Under the pieces are notes generated by a model, which was not told the origin of the DNA, did not search any database, and was given only the letters and a program-made list of their open reading frames with translations. A stretch of DNA of 64,000 nt from Theropithecus gelada (lineage: Eukaryota > Chordata > Mammalia > Primates > Cercopithecidae), in the NCBI RefSeq assembly GCF_003255815.1, contig NC_037671.1, positions 153,814,645 to 153,878,644 of the forward strand. Reading direction: 5' to 3'. The translations under genes and the position numbers were made by a program. This document shows, one piece after another, positions 11,911-24,689 of this stretch. Within the stretch, counting starts at the first letter, position 1, and the number at the start of each line of letters is the position of its first letter.

Positions 11911-14047
11911 CCTATCAGATCTTAAATGTCATATATTCAAGGATAAGTCACTATGACATATGCTTGAAATAACATCTGAGAGATAAACTCTGAATTTACA
12001 GACTTACTTTTTAAAAAATTTGTAATTTATGATATATTCAGTTTCTGAAATTCATATTTAACACTTGATATTCAAAATTAGGTTTTGATTCTGGCTTTCT
12101 TTGTGTTTGTAAAAGTTTGAAAGACATTTATTTTAAAGTACAATTTTATTTATGATATTATAAAAGTCTTATCAGTAGAATTGTACACATTGAGAAAAAA
12201 AAAATGAACCATTCTGCTTCGTTCATATTAGTTTCCTCCCCATTATGATAAGCCAGACTCAAGAAACATTTTATTTTTATGTAAAACTAAGGTGGTGTCT
12301 TATGTGATGCCAAACATCTGGGTGAAACTGAAAAATATAGTTAGTCATCAATGTTTATTACTATCTGGATATTCGATGTCATGGAAATGATAAATCATAA
12401 TTAGCATTTCAATTTGTCAAACAGATGTTCATTGAAAAACAAACACAACCTATTCCACAAGCTGGAAGGACGTTTTAGATGGCCCACCTAAGTATAATTG
12501 TTTTTCTGGTTCTCAAAAAAAGAAACAAAATTTGTCAGCATAGTTCATTTAATGATGTGTAAAGACAAGGTATGGTTTGTTTTATTCAAAATATGAGATT
12601 TTACACTGAAATGATACTGTGTTGAAATTTGATTTAACCTGTGCTTTTTTAATAATATTAATTGCTGAAAACAGCAGCAGGCAGAATTATAAATTTAAAT
12701 ATAATTTATAGTGTCGGTTTAAATACGGGTATAAGTATATCACAGATTTTTGCCAGGTGTTTTTTGATGGCTTTTATTTTTTATTGTAAATTGACAATTT
12801 CTAATTATATAAATTTATGGGGTACAAAGTGATGTTATAATATATGAATGCAATGTGGAATAATTCTATTAAGCTAGTAACATACCCATTCCCTCAAATA
12901 CTAATTTTTTTTATGATGAGAGCACTTGAAATTTACTCTTTTAGCAATTTTGAAATCTGCAATACACCATTATTACTTTTATTCACCATGCTGTGCACTA
13001 GAAGTAAAAAAAAATAAAAAATAAAGCCCATTTTTTTAACTGAGATTTTGTACCTTTTGACATCATCTCCCCATTCCCATAGCCCTCAGCCTCTGTAACT
13101 TCCTTTCCACTCACGCCTTCTAAGAATTTGATTGTTTTAGATATCACATATAAGAGAGAACATGTAATCTTTCCAAATGACAGAATTTTCTTTTTTAGAG
13201 CTCAATAGTATTTCATTGTGTATGTGTACAACATTTTCTTTATCCATTCATCTGTTGATGGACAGATTGATTTCAAAATGTGGCTACTGTGAAGTGCTGC
13301 AGTGAACATGGGAGTGCAGATATTTCGGCCAAACTAATTTCACATCTTTTGGGTGAATACTTGGAAGTGAGATTGCTAAATCACATCGTAATTCTACTTT
13401 TAGTTTTTTTAGAAAACTCCATTTGGTTTTCCATAATGGCTGTACTAGTTTACATTCCCGCCAACAGTGTACAAGGATTCTGCTTTTTCCATATTCTCGC
13501 CAACATTTGTTATCTTCTTTTTGATGATACCTCTTCTGATAAGTGTGAGATGATATCTCATTGTAATTTTAATTTGCATTTCCCTAATGATTAGTGATTT
13601 CTTCATGTATCTCTTGGCCATTTGTTAGTCTTCTTTTGAGCAATGTCTATTCAGATTCCTTGCTCATTTTTAATTCTTTTTCTTCCTCTTAAGTTGATGA
13701 AATTCTTTATATATTTGTGGATATTAACCCTTTATTGAATGTATGGTTTACAAATATTTTCTCCACATTCATAGTTTGTCTCTTCACATTGTTGCTTCCT
13801 TTGTTGTGCAGAAGCTTTTTAGTTTGATATAACCCAATTCGTTTATTTTTACTTTTGTGGCCTATACTTTGGGGGTCAAGTTCAAAAAATTATTACGCAG
13901 ACCAGTGTCATATAGTTTCTCCCTTGTGTTTTCTTCTAGCAGTTTGGAGTTGCTGGTCTTACACTTAAAGTCTTACACTCAATTCATTTTGAATTGAGTT
14001 TTGTATATGATGTGAAATAAGGGGTCAATTTTATTCTTCTGCATGTG

Positions 14048-14769
14048 GATATCTGAAGGGGTGGCCTGCCCCTCCACATCTGTGGGCGTTTCTCGTTAGG
14101 TGGAACGAGAGACTTGAGAAAAGAAATGAGACACAGAAACAAAGTATAGAGAAAGAAAAAGTGGGCCCAGGGGACCGGAGCTCAGCTTACAGAGGACCCA
14201 CGCCGGCACCGGTCACTAAGTTCCCTTAGTATTTATTGATAATTATCTTTACCATCTTAAAGATAAGGGAGTGTCAGGACAATAGGATCATTTTAGGGAG
14301 AAAATTAGCAGTAAGACATATGGATAAAGATCTCTGTGACATAAGGAAGTTCAAAGGAAAATGCTGTGCCTTGATACGCATATGCAAACATCTCCATAAA
14401 TCTTTTAGCAGCATTGCGCCAGCAAGTCTCCAAGTCCCACCTTATGCCATAAGGCGGTTTTCTCCTATCTCAGTAAACAGAGCATACAATCGGGTTTTAC
14501 ACTGAGATGTTCCATTGCCCAGGGACGGGCAGGATTTTTAATCAGCAAGCTGCCTTCAGGCACTTGTTTAACAAAGACACATCCTGCACAGCCCAAAATC
14601 CATTAAACCTTGAGTCACCACAGCACATGTCTCTTGCAAGGACAAGGTTGGGGGTAGGGTCACAGATTAACAGCATCTCAAATACAGAACCCAATGGAGT
14701 CTCTTATGTCTACTTCTTTCTATATAGACACAGTAACAGGCTGATCTCTTTCTTTTCCCCACAGATATC
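14048..14769. repeat. 6-bp target-site duplication around ERVK LTR
   Basis: GATATC stands directly before and directly after the LTR. Joining the flanks restores the L1 text 'catgtggatatctagtttac', which confirms the empty site. Confidence 0.9.
14054..14763 (-). mobile_element. Solo ERVK LTR (LTR5/HML-2-like)
   Basis: The 710-bp block begins TGAAGGGGTGGCCTGCCCC and ends TTTCTTTTCCCCACA on the + strand. It therefore has TG...CA ends, and its own sense strand is minus. The text matches the reverse complement of the LTR5 family used by HML-2 (HERV-K) proviruses as I recall it, with internal deletions, since LTR5 is nearer 970 bp. The 6-bp target duplication GATATC at 14048-14053 and 14764-14769 is exact. 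No internal gag, pol or env sequence is present, so it is a solo LTR formed by recombination. It interrupts an L1 antisense copy. Confidence 0.88.
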
Positions 14770-15353
14770 TAGTTTACCCAACACCATTCATTGAAGAGAC
14801 TGACTGACCTTTCCCCATTGTGTATTCTTAGCATCATAGTACAAAAATAAATTGATTGTACATGCATAAGTTGATTTCTGGGCTCTCTACTATGCTGCAT
14901 TGATCCATATTTCTTTTTTGCCAGTACCATGCTGTTTTAATTAATACTACAATAGCATTGTAGTGTTGTTTGAAGTCAAGTAGTGTGATGTCTTTATTTT
15001 TGTTTTATTTGCTCGTGATGGGTTTGACTGCTCTGAGTTTTTTGCGGTTCCATGGGATTTTAAAACTCTTTTTTCTATAGCTTTGAAAAATGACATCAAA
15101 ATCTTGATAGGGATTGTACTGAATCTGTAGATTGCTTTGGGTAGTATGGACATTTTAACAATATTAAATTCTTCCAATCCATGAACACAGGATATCTTTC
15201 CATTTATTCATGTCTTCTTCAATTTCTTTCATCAACATTTTACAGTTTTCAGTGTATGCAGGTCTTTTCATTTCCTTGGTTAAATTTATTCCTAAGCATT
15301 TAGTCTTTTTTATAGTTATTGTGAATGGGATTTTTTAAACTCTAAGTTTATTT

Positions 15354-15420
15354 CATAGATGGCATTGATACAGTAAAATCCTTTATTCTATAAATGGCAT
15401 TTATATAGTAAAATCTTTTC
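15354..15420. repeat. Imperfect tandem duplication, about 33-bp unit
   Basis: 'atggcattgatacagtaaaa' and 'atggcatttatatagtaaaa' follow each other, each continuing with 'tc(c)ttt'. Two diverged copies lie just after the L1 end. Confidence 0.7.
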
Positions 15421-18400
15421 CATGATGAATGATTATTAGTCTTAAATGAAATACAAATATTTGATTTTATAACTGAAAATATTTCTTAAGTAAACTATCC
15501 TTGGTTGCCAGTTTCTTTCTTAAAACTTTAATATTTCCCAGCAGCTTCCTGTGGTTGATTCTTAAGGAATACTGCAGCTGAAAGGAGCCCAGGAATTCTG
15601 AGTGATGGAGGAAATATGTGGCCAGGCTCTGCTATCCATATCTTACTCAATTTTCAGCTTGAATTTTATACTTGGACTCTGAGCTTTAATTTTTGTGATC
15701 TAATTTCCTTTTCCCCAATAATATTGGTTTTTGAACTAGTCTTCCTCATGCCATTTAAATAAAAATTTCAGGAATAAAGAAAAACACAGGAGTATTAAAA
15801 TGGAGAGCATCAATATTGTTATAAACAGAGCACCCCAAAATAATTATTTTGAAAGAGCAGCACTCATTTGAATTTATAAACTCTGGAATGCTTATTTCAA
15901 AATTGTTAACTAATGTGTTAACCTACATGCAAATTTGTATTTTTACTTGAAAGCAGGATTGCTGGTACTGTACATGTGCTTCTCTACAGATTGTACACAT
16001 TGAGGATGATGTTTATGCCATAAGAGAATCATTTCCTCTCTTTTTATCGGGGCCATTACATCATTTCTCAAATAGACCACTGTTAGGAAGTAGGGATATA
16101 TAAGTATAAGGGAAGAGACCCAAGTAAAAACAGAGTGGTGCGTATCCTACAAATTGAGAATAAGGCATATTTTATCTTTTAAAATAACATATTTTAGAGA
16201 CTCAGTAAAAGAATTTTAAATGGGCAGAAATACAGATGTAGCTGTTAGGAGGAAGCATTATTTCAGTCACAGCACATTATTGGAGGATAGGAAGAGCATG
16301 TGGTATTCCAGTGAAGGAGCTTAATTATAATAGAGAAGAAAGGATTAGAAACAGAAAAGAAGGTGGATTATCAGGAATAAAGTCAAAGAAGGGACTGAAT
16401 ATTGATCAGATTTTCAGAAAAACCTACAAACAAACCCCAGCACACACTAGCACCAGTCATAGGACTGAGATTTGCCAAAGCTAGCTCTCTTGGGGTGCAC
16501 TCTGGTTCACTGTGAGTACAAGTGGGCCATAGAGTGTGACAATTGTGGTCTCTGGCCCTAGGCCATGGAGTGAGATAATTGAGACAAGAGAAGTCTGTAT
16601 ATCATCTCTCCACATAAGCAATAGAGCTCACTGGGCTGCCTGTGAACAAGATTTTAGAGATTCACTTTTATTTTTCTTAAAAGACTGCCACACTTAGCCA
16701 TCTGATACAGAATGGCATCTCCTCTTAATGAACCTGTGTCTTTATTTGCATCTTATCAAACTGGGAGATACTGAAGTTGGCAGTGATGCTGATAGTGGTG
16801 AGACATGGAAGATGTAGAGGAAAGCTACCAGGAAGCCTGAGATGGGAGAGAAAGGGTAATTTTTAGAAGTAGATTGGAAGAACTGCATTCTGGGCAATAA
16901 ATATTCACTGGACTTAGAATGTATTCCTTTTTTTTAAGGAACCAAGTTCACAGTTGTTAGAACTACAAGAGCACATTAGATAATCATGACATTAAATAAG
17001 CATAAAAATAATGCTTATTTTTAATTTTTCCAGGTGTCGTTCTATAAACTATCTCTATAAAGAGCTTAATGTTAGCTTCTTGTTTTGGAAATAAGATAAT
17101 GTGAGGGAAGGACAAATGAAACAGTTTTGTTGCCATCTCTCATTGTGAACCAGTTTAAAAATGAAAACAAACAAACAAAACAACTCTTAAGCCCAACAGC
17201 AACATTAATTATAATTTTCCTAATTACACTCTCTTTTCTTTTTGCTAAGAAGGAACGGTTGTATTTTTGTCATTAACAGAAAAGGGAACAGTGCCTAAAC
17301 AACCTATTATAAATTCTTCTGGGAAAGCATATTACAAATAATTGAAAACAACCCTGATTCTGTGAACTTGGCAGCAAATGTATAAAAGAAAGCAATTCAG
17401 CCCTGGTCCCTGGATGATTGATTAAATGTTTTATTCTTTTTACCTTTCATTCATGCTGTGTTTGTCAAGAGGAAAGAGAAAAGGAATGCTGTGAAACAAA
17501 GTCCACTTTAGACAAATAACTTACAAGAATGATCAATGATCTCTAATCAGCTGTTTACTCATTTTTCTTAAGTTGTAATGTTTCTTAATATTAGCTATTC
17601 TGCATGGACCCGGCAGAAAACAAGGTCCTGAGTGTTAGCTTGTCCCCACCTCCCTACCAGCTAACCAGCAGCACAAGCTGTATCTGAGCTTCTTCGAGGG
17701 CATGGCCCTGCAGCTCCCTGTGGTCAGTTATTAGTCTGAGTCCAGCAAAGGAACAAGAACACTGTGTGCTTGGTAAATCTACAGGAAACTTCATCTTCTG
17801 GTTGTGTGGGAGGAGAGGTCCCTTTGTGTACTCTGTTTCTTTGAAGGAACTAGGGATCTGTTGGTGCTGTACAGATGTCGAGGTGCACAGAGCCAACATC
17901 TTACAAACCTAGTAAATAAATGATTAAGATTCAGCTCTGTACAGAATCCCCCATAATGGTAGGAACCTAAACTTTGGGATACTGTTGACTTGTATCAAAA
18001 TTGTTGTTGTCCTATAAGCCATGTAAAATTAACTACAGATCTCCTCAGTGAAACACTTTCTTAGAACCTTGATATTTTTAAATGATATCTAGCCATCTGT
18101 ATACATCATAATGTTGAGCTGCAAATGTGGTGGCTTTAACAAAATTTTAAGTATGAAGTCAGATGTGTAGAGGATCCCTTCTCCATCGCATTCTTCTATT
18201 TTTCATTTCCCGCTTCTCACAAACTACTGCCCAGATGTCAATAATTCTACAATCTCCTGTTCCTGCAACCTTTGTGTTGGTCCTTGGTTATCTACTCTGA
18301 TCTCAGCCACAAAAGCCATCATGTCAGGGGACGAGATTATAGGTCATCCCCAGAGCAACAGCCTCAGCACCTCAGTAGAGATCTGGAGGGGATTTGAGCT

Positions 18401-18694
18401 AGAAAGAACTCTGACCTTACTCTTAATTGCTTGCATGAAAATTGGATATGGATAAGAAGACAAACCCAAGAACATGTCCTGCTTTCCTTGATGCACATTC
18501 TCCTATTGATGTTCAGCTACCTTAGCATTTCCAGAAGCACCTCTTTATTGTGGGTGGAAACTTACTTATTCATGTTATCTCAGGCTGTCCGTGTTGGTAA
18601 CAGGTAACTGCTATAAAGGGTGGAGCGCATCCTGCTTAATGGAGAGATCCAGTGTCATTTACCTTTTTTTAACTCTTTCAAGGGTAATGACAAC

Positions 18695-18905
18695 TACCAA
18701 TGGTTTCTCCTGTGTGCTAGATATTGTTCTAATCATTTCACATAAATTATTTCTTTCAACCCACCAAACAACACTATAAGATAGATATTATTTTTTTTTT
18801 ACCTTTGTTAGAGAAAACTGAGGTACAGAGAGATTAAGTAAATTGTCTAAATTCACATAGATAGTAAGTGGAGGAGCCAGAATTTGAACACAAGCAATTT
18901 GTCTC
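18695..18905 (-). mobile_element. MIR SINE
   Basis: The reverse MIR order is visible: 'tgtgctagatattgttctaa', 'caacactataagatagatat', 'ctgaggtacagagagattaa' and 'agtaagtggaggagccagaa', followed by 'tttgaacacaagcaa'. A 10-base T run interrupts it at about 18791. Confidence 0.75.
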
Positions 18906-20398
18906 CAACAAATGTGATCTTAAACTATGGTTAACTCTCTGAACACGCACACAAACACACATACATACATGGAATCACACAAAGTATCAGGCATATGGGG
19001 ATAGACAATATTAGAAAAGCATATATATACAAACATCCCTACAGTCGCACACATAGACTCAGGTTTATAAACCCACTGAAATGAAGACTCATCATTTATG
19101 AAAATATACAATTTTGTTCTGCAAAATAATTTAATTTTTTAAAATTCCTTGTGCAATGAGAAAAGATCAGAGAGGCCTGAGTTTCCTTTTACAGAGCTAG
19201 GCTAGGGGCTATATTTAGAGTAATTGAACACATGAGTTCACTTGAAAGCAGAGAAACTTGACCAACTGTGAATATGCAATTTCACTCTACAGATGAAATA
19301 AAATTAAACAGGGCAAAAGTAAAGAAGAATAGATACTAGGTAAAGTGATGGAAAGAGACACCAAAAAATTAGTCACGTGAAAATGAAACTAAGAGAGGGA
19401 AAGGTGGCAAAAGAAGGGAACATTCAGAGAATGTTGATATATTGAGAGGTGAGAGTAGGGAGTTGGTAGGCAAGTGTCAGAGTGTGGAAGGATGGTGACA
19501 GTCACTAGGAACTCCAGTTTGCATACACACAATGTTAAGAACATTAGAAATTAGCTAGCCAATGGAATGCTCAGTCTTGAAGAGCTTGTATCTCTGCCTA
19601 AACTCCTGTATGCGATAGTATGATTCCAAAAATTTAAAGTCTCTGACATCTTGAGTTTTAAGCTTTCTGAACGTTAAATCGGCTGAGACTGCTGGTAGCT
19701 ATCCTGAAATGCTGCTTCTATACATATGAGTAAAAATCCAAATTAATGTATTTATACAGCTTTTCATTTATGTACTCATAAAATACACACACACAAACAC
19801 ACACACAATTCAATTTTTCTCTGAAGAACCTTTGAGTCAGAGAATGAGAATGAAGGAGACTGAATTTCTCTTTTAAGTTCCGGTCTAGGTTTTGTTCCAA
19901 TCTAATGACACAGGATCTGGCACCATATTTAGACCTCCTGCTCCAAGATTTTATTTTAATTTTAAGCAAGTGTTCCCACACGGGGACTGAAAACAAAACA
20001 GGAAAATGTTGCTTAAGTTTTCCTTTGAGCTGTTGTTATCTGACTTTCAAGCGTACTGATTGTTCTGTCTCACCAATGTAGGTCATTGTACTCTCAGTTA
20101 TTTTGTTTTCTATCAGAGCTTTCTCTAACAGCTCTCCACATTAAGGGAGATCATGTTATTTCACAGAAATTTATTTTTGTTATTAACATATTTTCTTCAT
20201 CTCCCTAGTATTTGAGGTTTTAGCACTTTCTTCTTTGTAAACTTTACCATAAAGCATACGTATTTTTGAAAACTAGGGAATGGCTTTTACTTACTAAAGT
20301 ACTTAGGTACTAAACCTATCATAACCAATTTCACTTATTAAGATGTTAGTAAGACTTTAGGAGTTGTTGGTTCTTTTCCAGAGAATAATACTTTAGCC

Positions 20399-20717
20399 CA
20401 GCAATCCCCAACCTTTTTGGTACCAGGGACTGGCTTTGTGGAAGAGTGTTTCCACGGAATTGGCAGGTAGGGTGGGGTGTGGGGATGGGTTTCCAGATGA
20501 AACTGTTCTTCCTCATATCATCAAGCATTAGTTAGAGTCTCATAAGCTAGGTCCCTCACATGCACAGTTCACAATAGGGTTTGCGCTCCTTTGAGAACCT
20601 AATGCCACAGCTGCTGATCTGACAGGAGGTGGAGCTCAGGCACCTCCTTCTGTGCAGCCTGGTTCCTAACAGGCCACAGATAGTACTGGTCCATGGCCCA
20701 GTGGTTGGGGACCCCTG
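20399..20717 (+). mobile_element. MER1-type hAT (Charlie) DNA transposon
   Basis: The element is 319 bp. It starts CAGCAATCCCCAACCTTTTT and ends GTTGGGGACCCCTG, inverted terminal repeats of the hAT-Charlie MER1 family. The internal text 'cacagttcacaatagggttt' and 'ctgatctgacaggaggtgga' matches the recalled MER1 consensus. The 8-bp duplication CTTTAGCC is exact at 20391-20398 and 20718-20725. It is non-autonomous, with no transposase frame. Confidence 0.92.
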
Positions 20718-21249
20718 CTTTAGCCCTCAACTCTTAGGCATGTTTCAATTCTGATTTTGGTCAGCATAGAGTTTTGCTTCTATTTGCCAGGAGGATCTGT
20801 ACTGTTACGGATCAATGGCAGGAGGTGATACTGGGTCTGGAACTATCCTTTGGCTTAGTGACGTTTGTATTCTAATCTGCCTCACTCCTGCACCTTCTCA
20901 GGGGACCTGGGCACTGTCTGATCCCATGACGGGTCCTACATGGTGACCTAGGGCATGGTAAACAGTCTACCCCAGGAAGCCTAGAATGGATAGAATACAG
21001 ACTCATCCAACACAAATTCCTGAAGAAAAGTCAAGATCTGCAGAAAATCAAACAGTAAAGACTATTCCAGAAGAGCAACAGCAGGACAATAAAGAGGAGA
21101 TGGAGTTAAAATGCTGGGTCTGTCATAGACAGGATTGGAATGGAATCCCAATCAGATGATAGAACGAAGGGAAGGTGCACAGAATAAGGCTCTCACTAGT
21201 GGTGAGCTTTCTGTCACAAGTCTTCAAAAGGGGCCTAGATGACCAGTTC

Positions 21250-21310
21250 GTTTTCATTCAACAAATGCTTATTGAACGCTTCCTCTGTGGGTAGTGATGA
21301 GCACATTCAG
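21250..21310 (-). mobile_element. L2 3'-end fragment
   Basis: 'ttcattcaacaaatgcttat' followed by 'tgaacgcttcctctgtgg' is the reverse complement of the L2 3' terminus. Only the last 60 bases or so are recognisable. Confidence 0.55.
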
Positions 21311-21980
21311 TGAATTCAGACTGGAATTGAACACACTGAAGCATTAAAAGAGTTAATCTTATATGAGTTCGTACATACAGATCACATGCAAGAGTGTCTC
21401 ATATCCAGTAACTTTGGAAGAATAACTACTTTTGTTTTTGTGTACAAGATCTTGCATTTTGTAAAGAAATTTCTGAAATAGCAATGAGGTTGGAATACAT
21501 GACTAATGATTCTATTCTCTTATGATATTTCTGGTTGGGGCACACCCAAAACAAAATTTGGAGCAATGCAAATGTTTGAGGAGAGTGAAAGAACTTCCTT
21601 CTGGTGTTTTTCCCTCATGATTTGCTCTGAAGCTACTCCTCTTAGATTGTTTCCTAGCTGTGTATTCCTATATAGTCTTAGCTTAACAGCACAAAGATTT
21701 GACAACAGTGTCTGCATTTCCCAAAAGAGATTGAGAAGCCCTATTTTGACAGCTCTTCTTTTATCTATGTAATTATCATACACTTTAACTGAAGAAAGAA
21801 AAACACAAAGATAAATACAATATTTCCACTTTGAGTACTTTTTAAAAATTATTTGAAAGCATTTAAAAATATATGTAAAATGAACCGTGTATGTCAAATT
21901 CCTTTCAGAGAAAAAAAAAGAAAGGTAGAGGGAAGGGGGAAATTTGCATTTAGTAATTTTATTTTGTTTTGTTTTGTTTT

Positions 21981-22088
21981 TTTGAAAATTTCAGGCAGTT
22001 AGTAATCAGTGTTCCTTTTGTACATCATGCCCAATGGAAATGATACCAGGATCTTTCATTCAATTATATGGATTACAGGTCACCCACC
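21981..22088. repeat. Local direct duplication, copy A
   Basis: About 108 bases beginning 'tttgaaaatttcaggcagtt' and ending 'attacaggtcacccac' recur at 22762-22870 with roughly one difference in five bases by eye. I do not recognise the unit as a known repeat family. Confidence 0.75.
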
Positions 22089-22395
22089 TGGGCATGTTTC
22101 AGATGAAACTAACCTAAGCTCATCTTGAATAAGGGGCTTAGAAGTAAATGCTTTGTTGGTTGCTTTGAGTTGTATAAAGCAGGACGACCACCAGAGGCTT
22201 TGTAAGAAAAAGAATCATAAAGACTTTGAGAAAATTGGAATCCTAAAGCAGCTGAGGCTTTGCTTCTATTTTTGATCGTTTTTAAAAACTTAGTTCTTCT
22301 GGTGTTCAGTAGTTCCATAGTAGTTAGAAAGCACTGCCATATGAAATCTGCTATTGGTACAAAAAGAAAATGTTGCAGCCAACTCTGATACAACG

Positions 22396-22454
22396 AGACA
22401 GAGAGAGAGAGAGAGACAGAGAGAGAGAAAGACAGAGAGGGAGAGAGAGAGAAG
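22396..22454. repeat. (GA)n-rich polypurine run
   Basis: This is a purine run of GAGA with occasional C and A interruptions, lying between the two copies of the local duplication. It gives spurious Ser/Leu-rich reading frames on the minus strand. Confidence 0.85.
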
Positions 22455-22761
22455 AGACCTCAGCAGGAAAACAAAACAAAAAATAAAACGCAAACCTTTT
22501 AACTAGTTTCGCTAGGAGAAAAGAAAAATAAAAACATAAAATAACAAACACTCTTTAAAGAAAACGGCTTTTCTTATTATGTTGAAATTTATTAAAGACT
22601 ATTGCTTTAACTGAAGAATATGTTTAAATATTTTGTAGAAGGCAAAGCTTTCATCCAGGAATGACAACTGCAAGGACTGTAATTCTAAAGATATTAAAGA
22701 AAAGGAGAATGACAATTTAAGTTCAGGAACAGTTGGAATCAAGCAGTAATGATTTACAGCT

Positions 22762-22870
22762 TTTGAAAATTTTCAGGCACTTAGTGGTCAGTGTTCCTTT
22801 TATGCGTTATGACCAGTGGGAAGGATACCAGAATCTTCCATTCAGTTATTACGGGTTACAGGTCACCCAT
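22762..22870. repeat. Local direct duplication, copy B
   Basis: This is the second copy of the unit at 21981, same orientation, 781 bases downstream. Shared blocks include 'cagtgttccttt', 'gataccag' and 'ttacaggtcaccca'. The intervening DNA contains a GA-rich run. Confidence 0.75.
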
Positions 22871-23312
22871 CAGTGACCTGTGGTCGCAGTGTTAGGTACT
22901 GAAAGCATAATACCTTCTTATGTAAGAGGGAAAGACCTGTTAAGTCTATGCTTAGGGGTAGAGTTGTCAATGATACAGTCATATTTGTTGAACAGTTCAA
23001 GTTGCCATTTCCTTGTATTCTTGGAAGAGGTAAGTTAAAGAAGCTTGTGCCCAGTTCTTGACACTTTATTATTACAGCACTACCTTTCAAGCCACTCAGT
23101 AGTCATCGAACATGTAAGAGTAGTTGTTCTGTTTGGTCGTGTAAATTTGTAGTGACAGTAGGAAAAAAAAAAAAGGACCTTTATTAAAGACCTTCCAAAC
23201 TAATTCAGTGCCCTCCATGCTGCATGAAAACAAAGTCTTTCCAAAAAAAAAAAAGGAATATTAAGGCACCTGAAGGGACAAATCATTTATAAAATTATTT
23301 TTTTCTTTGTGA

Positions 23313-23358
23313 TAAAAAATATAAATGGCTCTGTATACTAAAAAATATAAATGGCTCT
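23313..23358. repeat. Short direct repeat, 20 bp twice
   Basis: TAAAAAATATAAATGGCTCT occurs at 23313 and again at 23339, exact, with a 26-base period. Confidence 0.85.
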
Positions 23359-23649
23359 ACTAGTATATTTAATAATCCTTTATTGATTTACCTAAATGTA
23401 TGAAGATACTCATATAATGTTTTTAAAAATATTTGTTATTATAGCTCTAAAATAATTTATTAGACTATAATAAATAAATTTATACTAGAATTTATGATGA
23501 ACAGTCATTAAATAGAATTAAAAATATAGGTAAAATACAGTTAAAGCATATACAAATTTTAAATGATACATGCAATGCAGAAATTGTAAATGTTTGCTTG
23601 AGGAAAGAGTTAATTCATTGGAAGCTCTATTCCAGTCTATAGTATTTGG

Positions 23650-24060
23650 GGACTGCTATTGATATGTTCATTCAACAAATAATTACTGATAATATAGTAT
23701 GTACTTAAATCATTATGTTAAACACTGAGGCTATACAATAAATAAGAAAATGTATACTCTCATTGAACTTAAATCTATTAGCAGACACAAGCAAGTAAAT
23801 TGGCAATAAAAATAGGGGGGAGTCAAGGGAGTTTGGATAAATTGTAGAAGGAGATCCTAGACAGTCCATGGAAGTATTTGTGTGAAGATGGAATTCGCAA
23901 CACAGCTGAGATTTTAAAGATCTATAAAGTACATCTGTGTAAATGGCAAGCAGTGAGAACACAGAAAAGGTGTTTGAGGAAAGGACCTAAAGATAAGATA
24001 GACCATGACACAGAAAGGAAAGTAAAAATTCAGTGACCATCTAGAAGATATCCAATACAT
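23650..24060 (-). mobile_element. L2 LINE fragment
   Basis: The reverse L2 3' terminus 'ttcattcaacaaataattac' is followed by 'aacactgaggctatacaata', 'agacagtccatggaagtat'-like text and 'cagtgagaacacagaaaagg' in L2 order. It is strongly diverged. Confidence 0.65.
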
Positions 24061-24689
24061 ATATTTGAACGAATGAGTGATAGACTAACTATATGAATGG
24101 GAAATATTGAAATACAAAAAGGGAGTAAAGCTCTGAGAGGTAAGCATATGTTTTAAGCCTTCAGAGTACCTAATCATCTGAATATGCAAATAAGCAGTGT
24201 TAGAATTAATAAAAATGACTCTAAAAATGAGAACTCTTGGCTGGAGAAAATAACAAAATATGAAGTAAAGGAAAACTGACAGAATACTTCAAAAACTGTG
24301 CCTGATATAATTGGAAATAATGCCTGGAAAGAGATTGAGTCCATAATCCTGTATTTGCTCATTAAGGCCAGAAAGATTCTTGATAAGGAAATGTCTAGTC
24401 TGAAAGGTCTAAAGATTGTATTAACCTGTATAATAAATTATATCTTATGAAACTCTTGTCATTTATCCAGTATATTTGAATTACCCATGCATTACTGTTT
24501 CATATATTCATGATATTTTCATATTTTATAACATTTAAAAGTATTTCAATATTCCATTGATTTGAATAAGATTTCTTAAATTACAGTGAAAACTGTCTGA
24601 TAAGGTATGGTAAGATTATTTTTCAGTGACTATGCTGATACATACAATAAAGCCAGTGACAATTCATAAAGATGATAATACTTTTAGTA

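Larger units (their letters stand above)
12771..15345 (-). mobile_element. L1 3' half (L1MA/L1PB-like), split by an ERVK LTR
   Basis: Antisense L1 starts with the 3' UTR signature 'ttgtaaattgacaatttcta' and 'aaatttatggggtacaaagt'. It continues through ORF2-derived blocks: 'tatccattcatctgttgatg', 'acattcccgccaacagtgta' and 'ctgtgcagaagctttttagt'-like text. It is interrupted at 14053, resumes at 14770 with 'tagtttacccaacaccattc', and ends near 'attgtgaatgggattttt'. Confidence 0.88.

Noticed and set aside
14236..14794. Two frames of 89 and 95 codons in the ERVK LTR
   Set aside because: They run antisense through a non-coding solo LTR; no retroviral gene is present.
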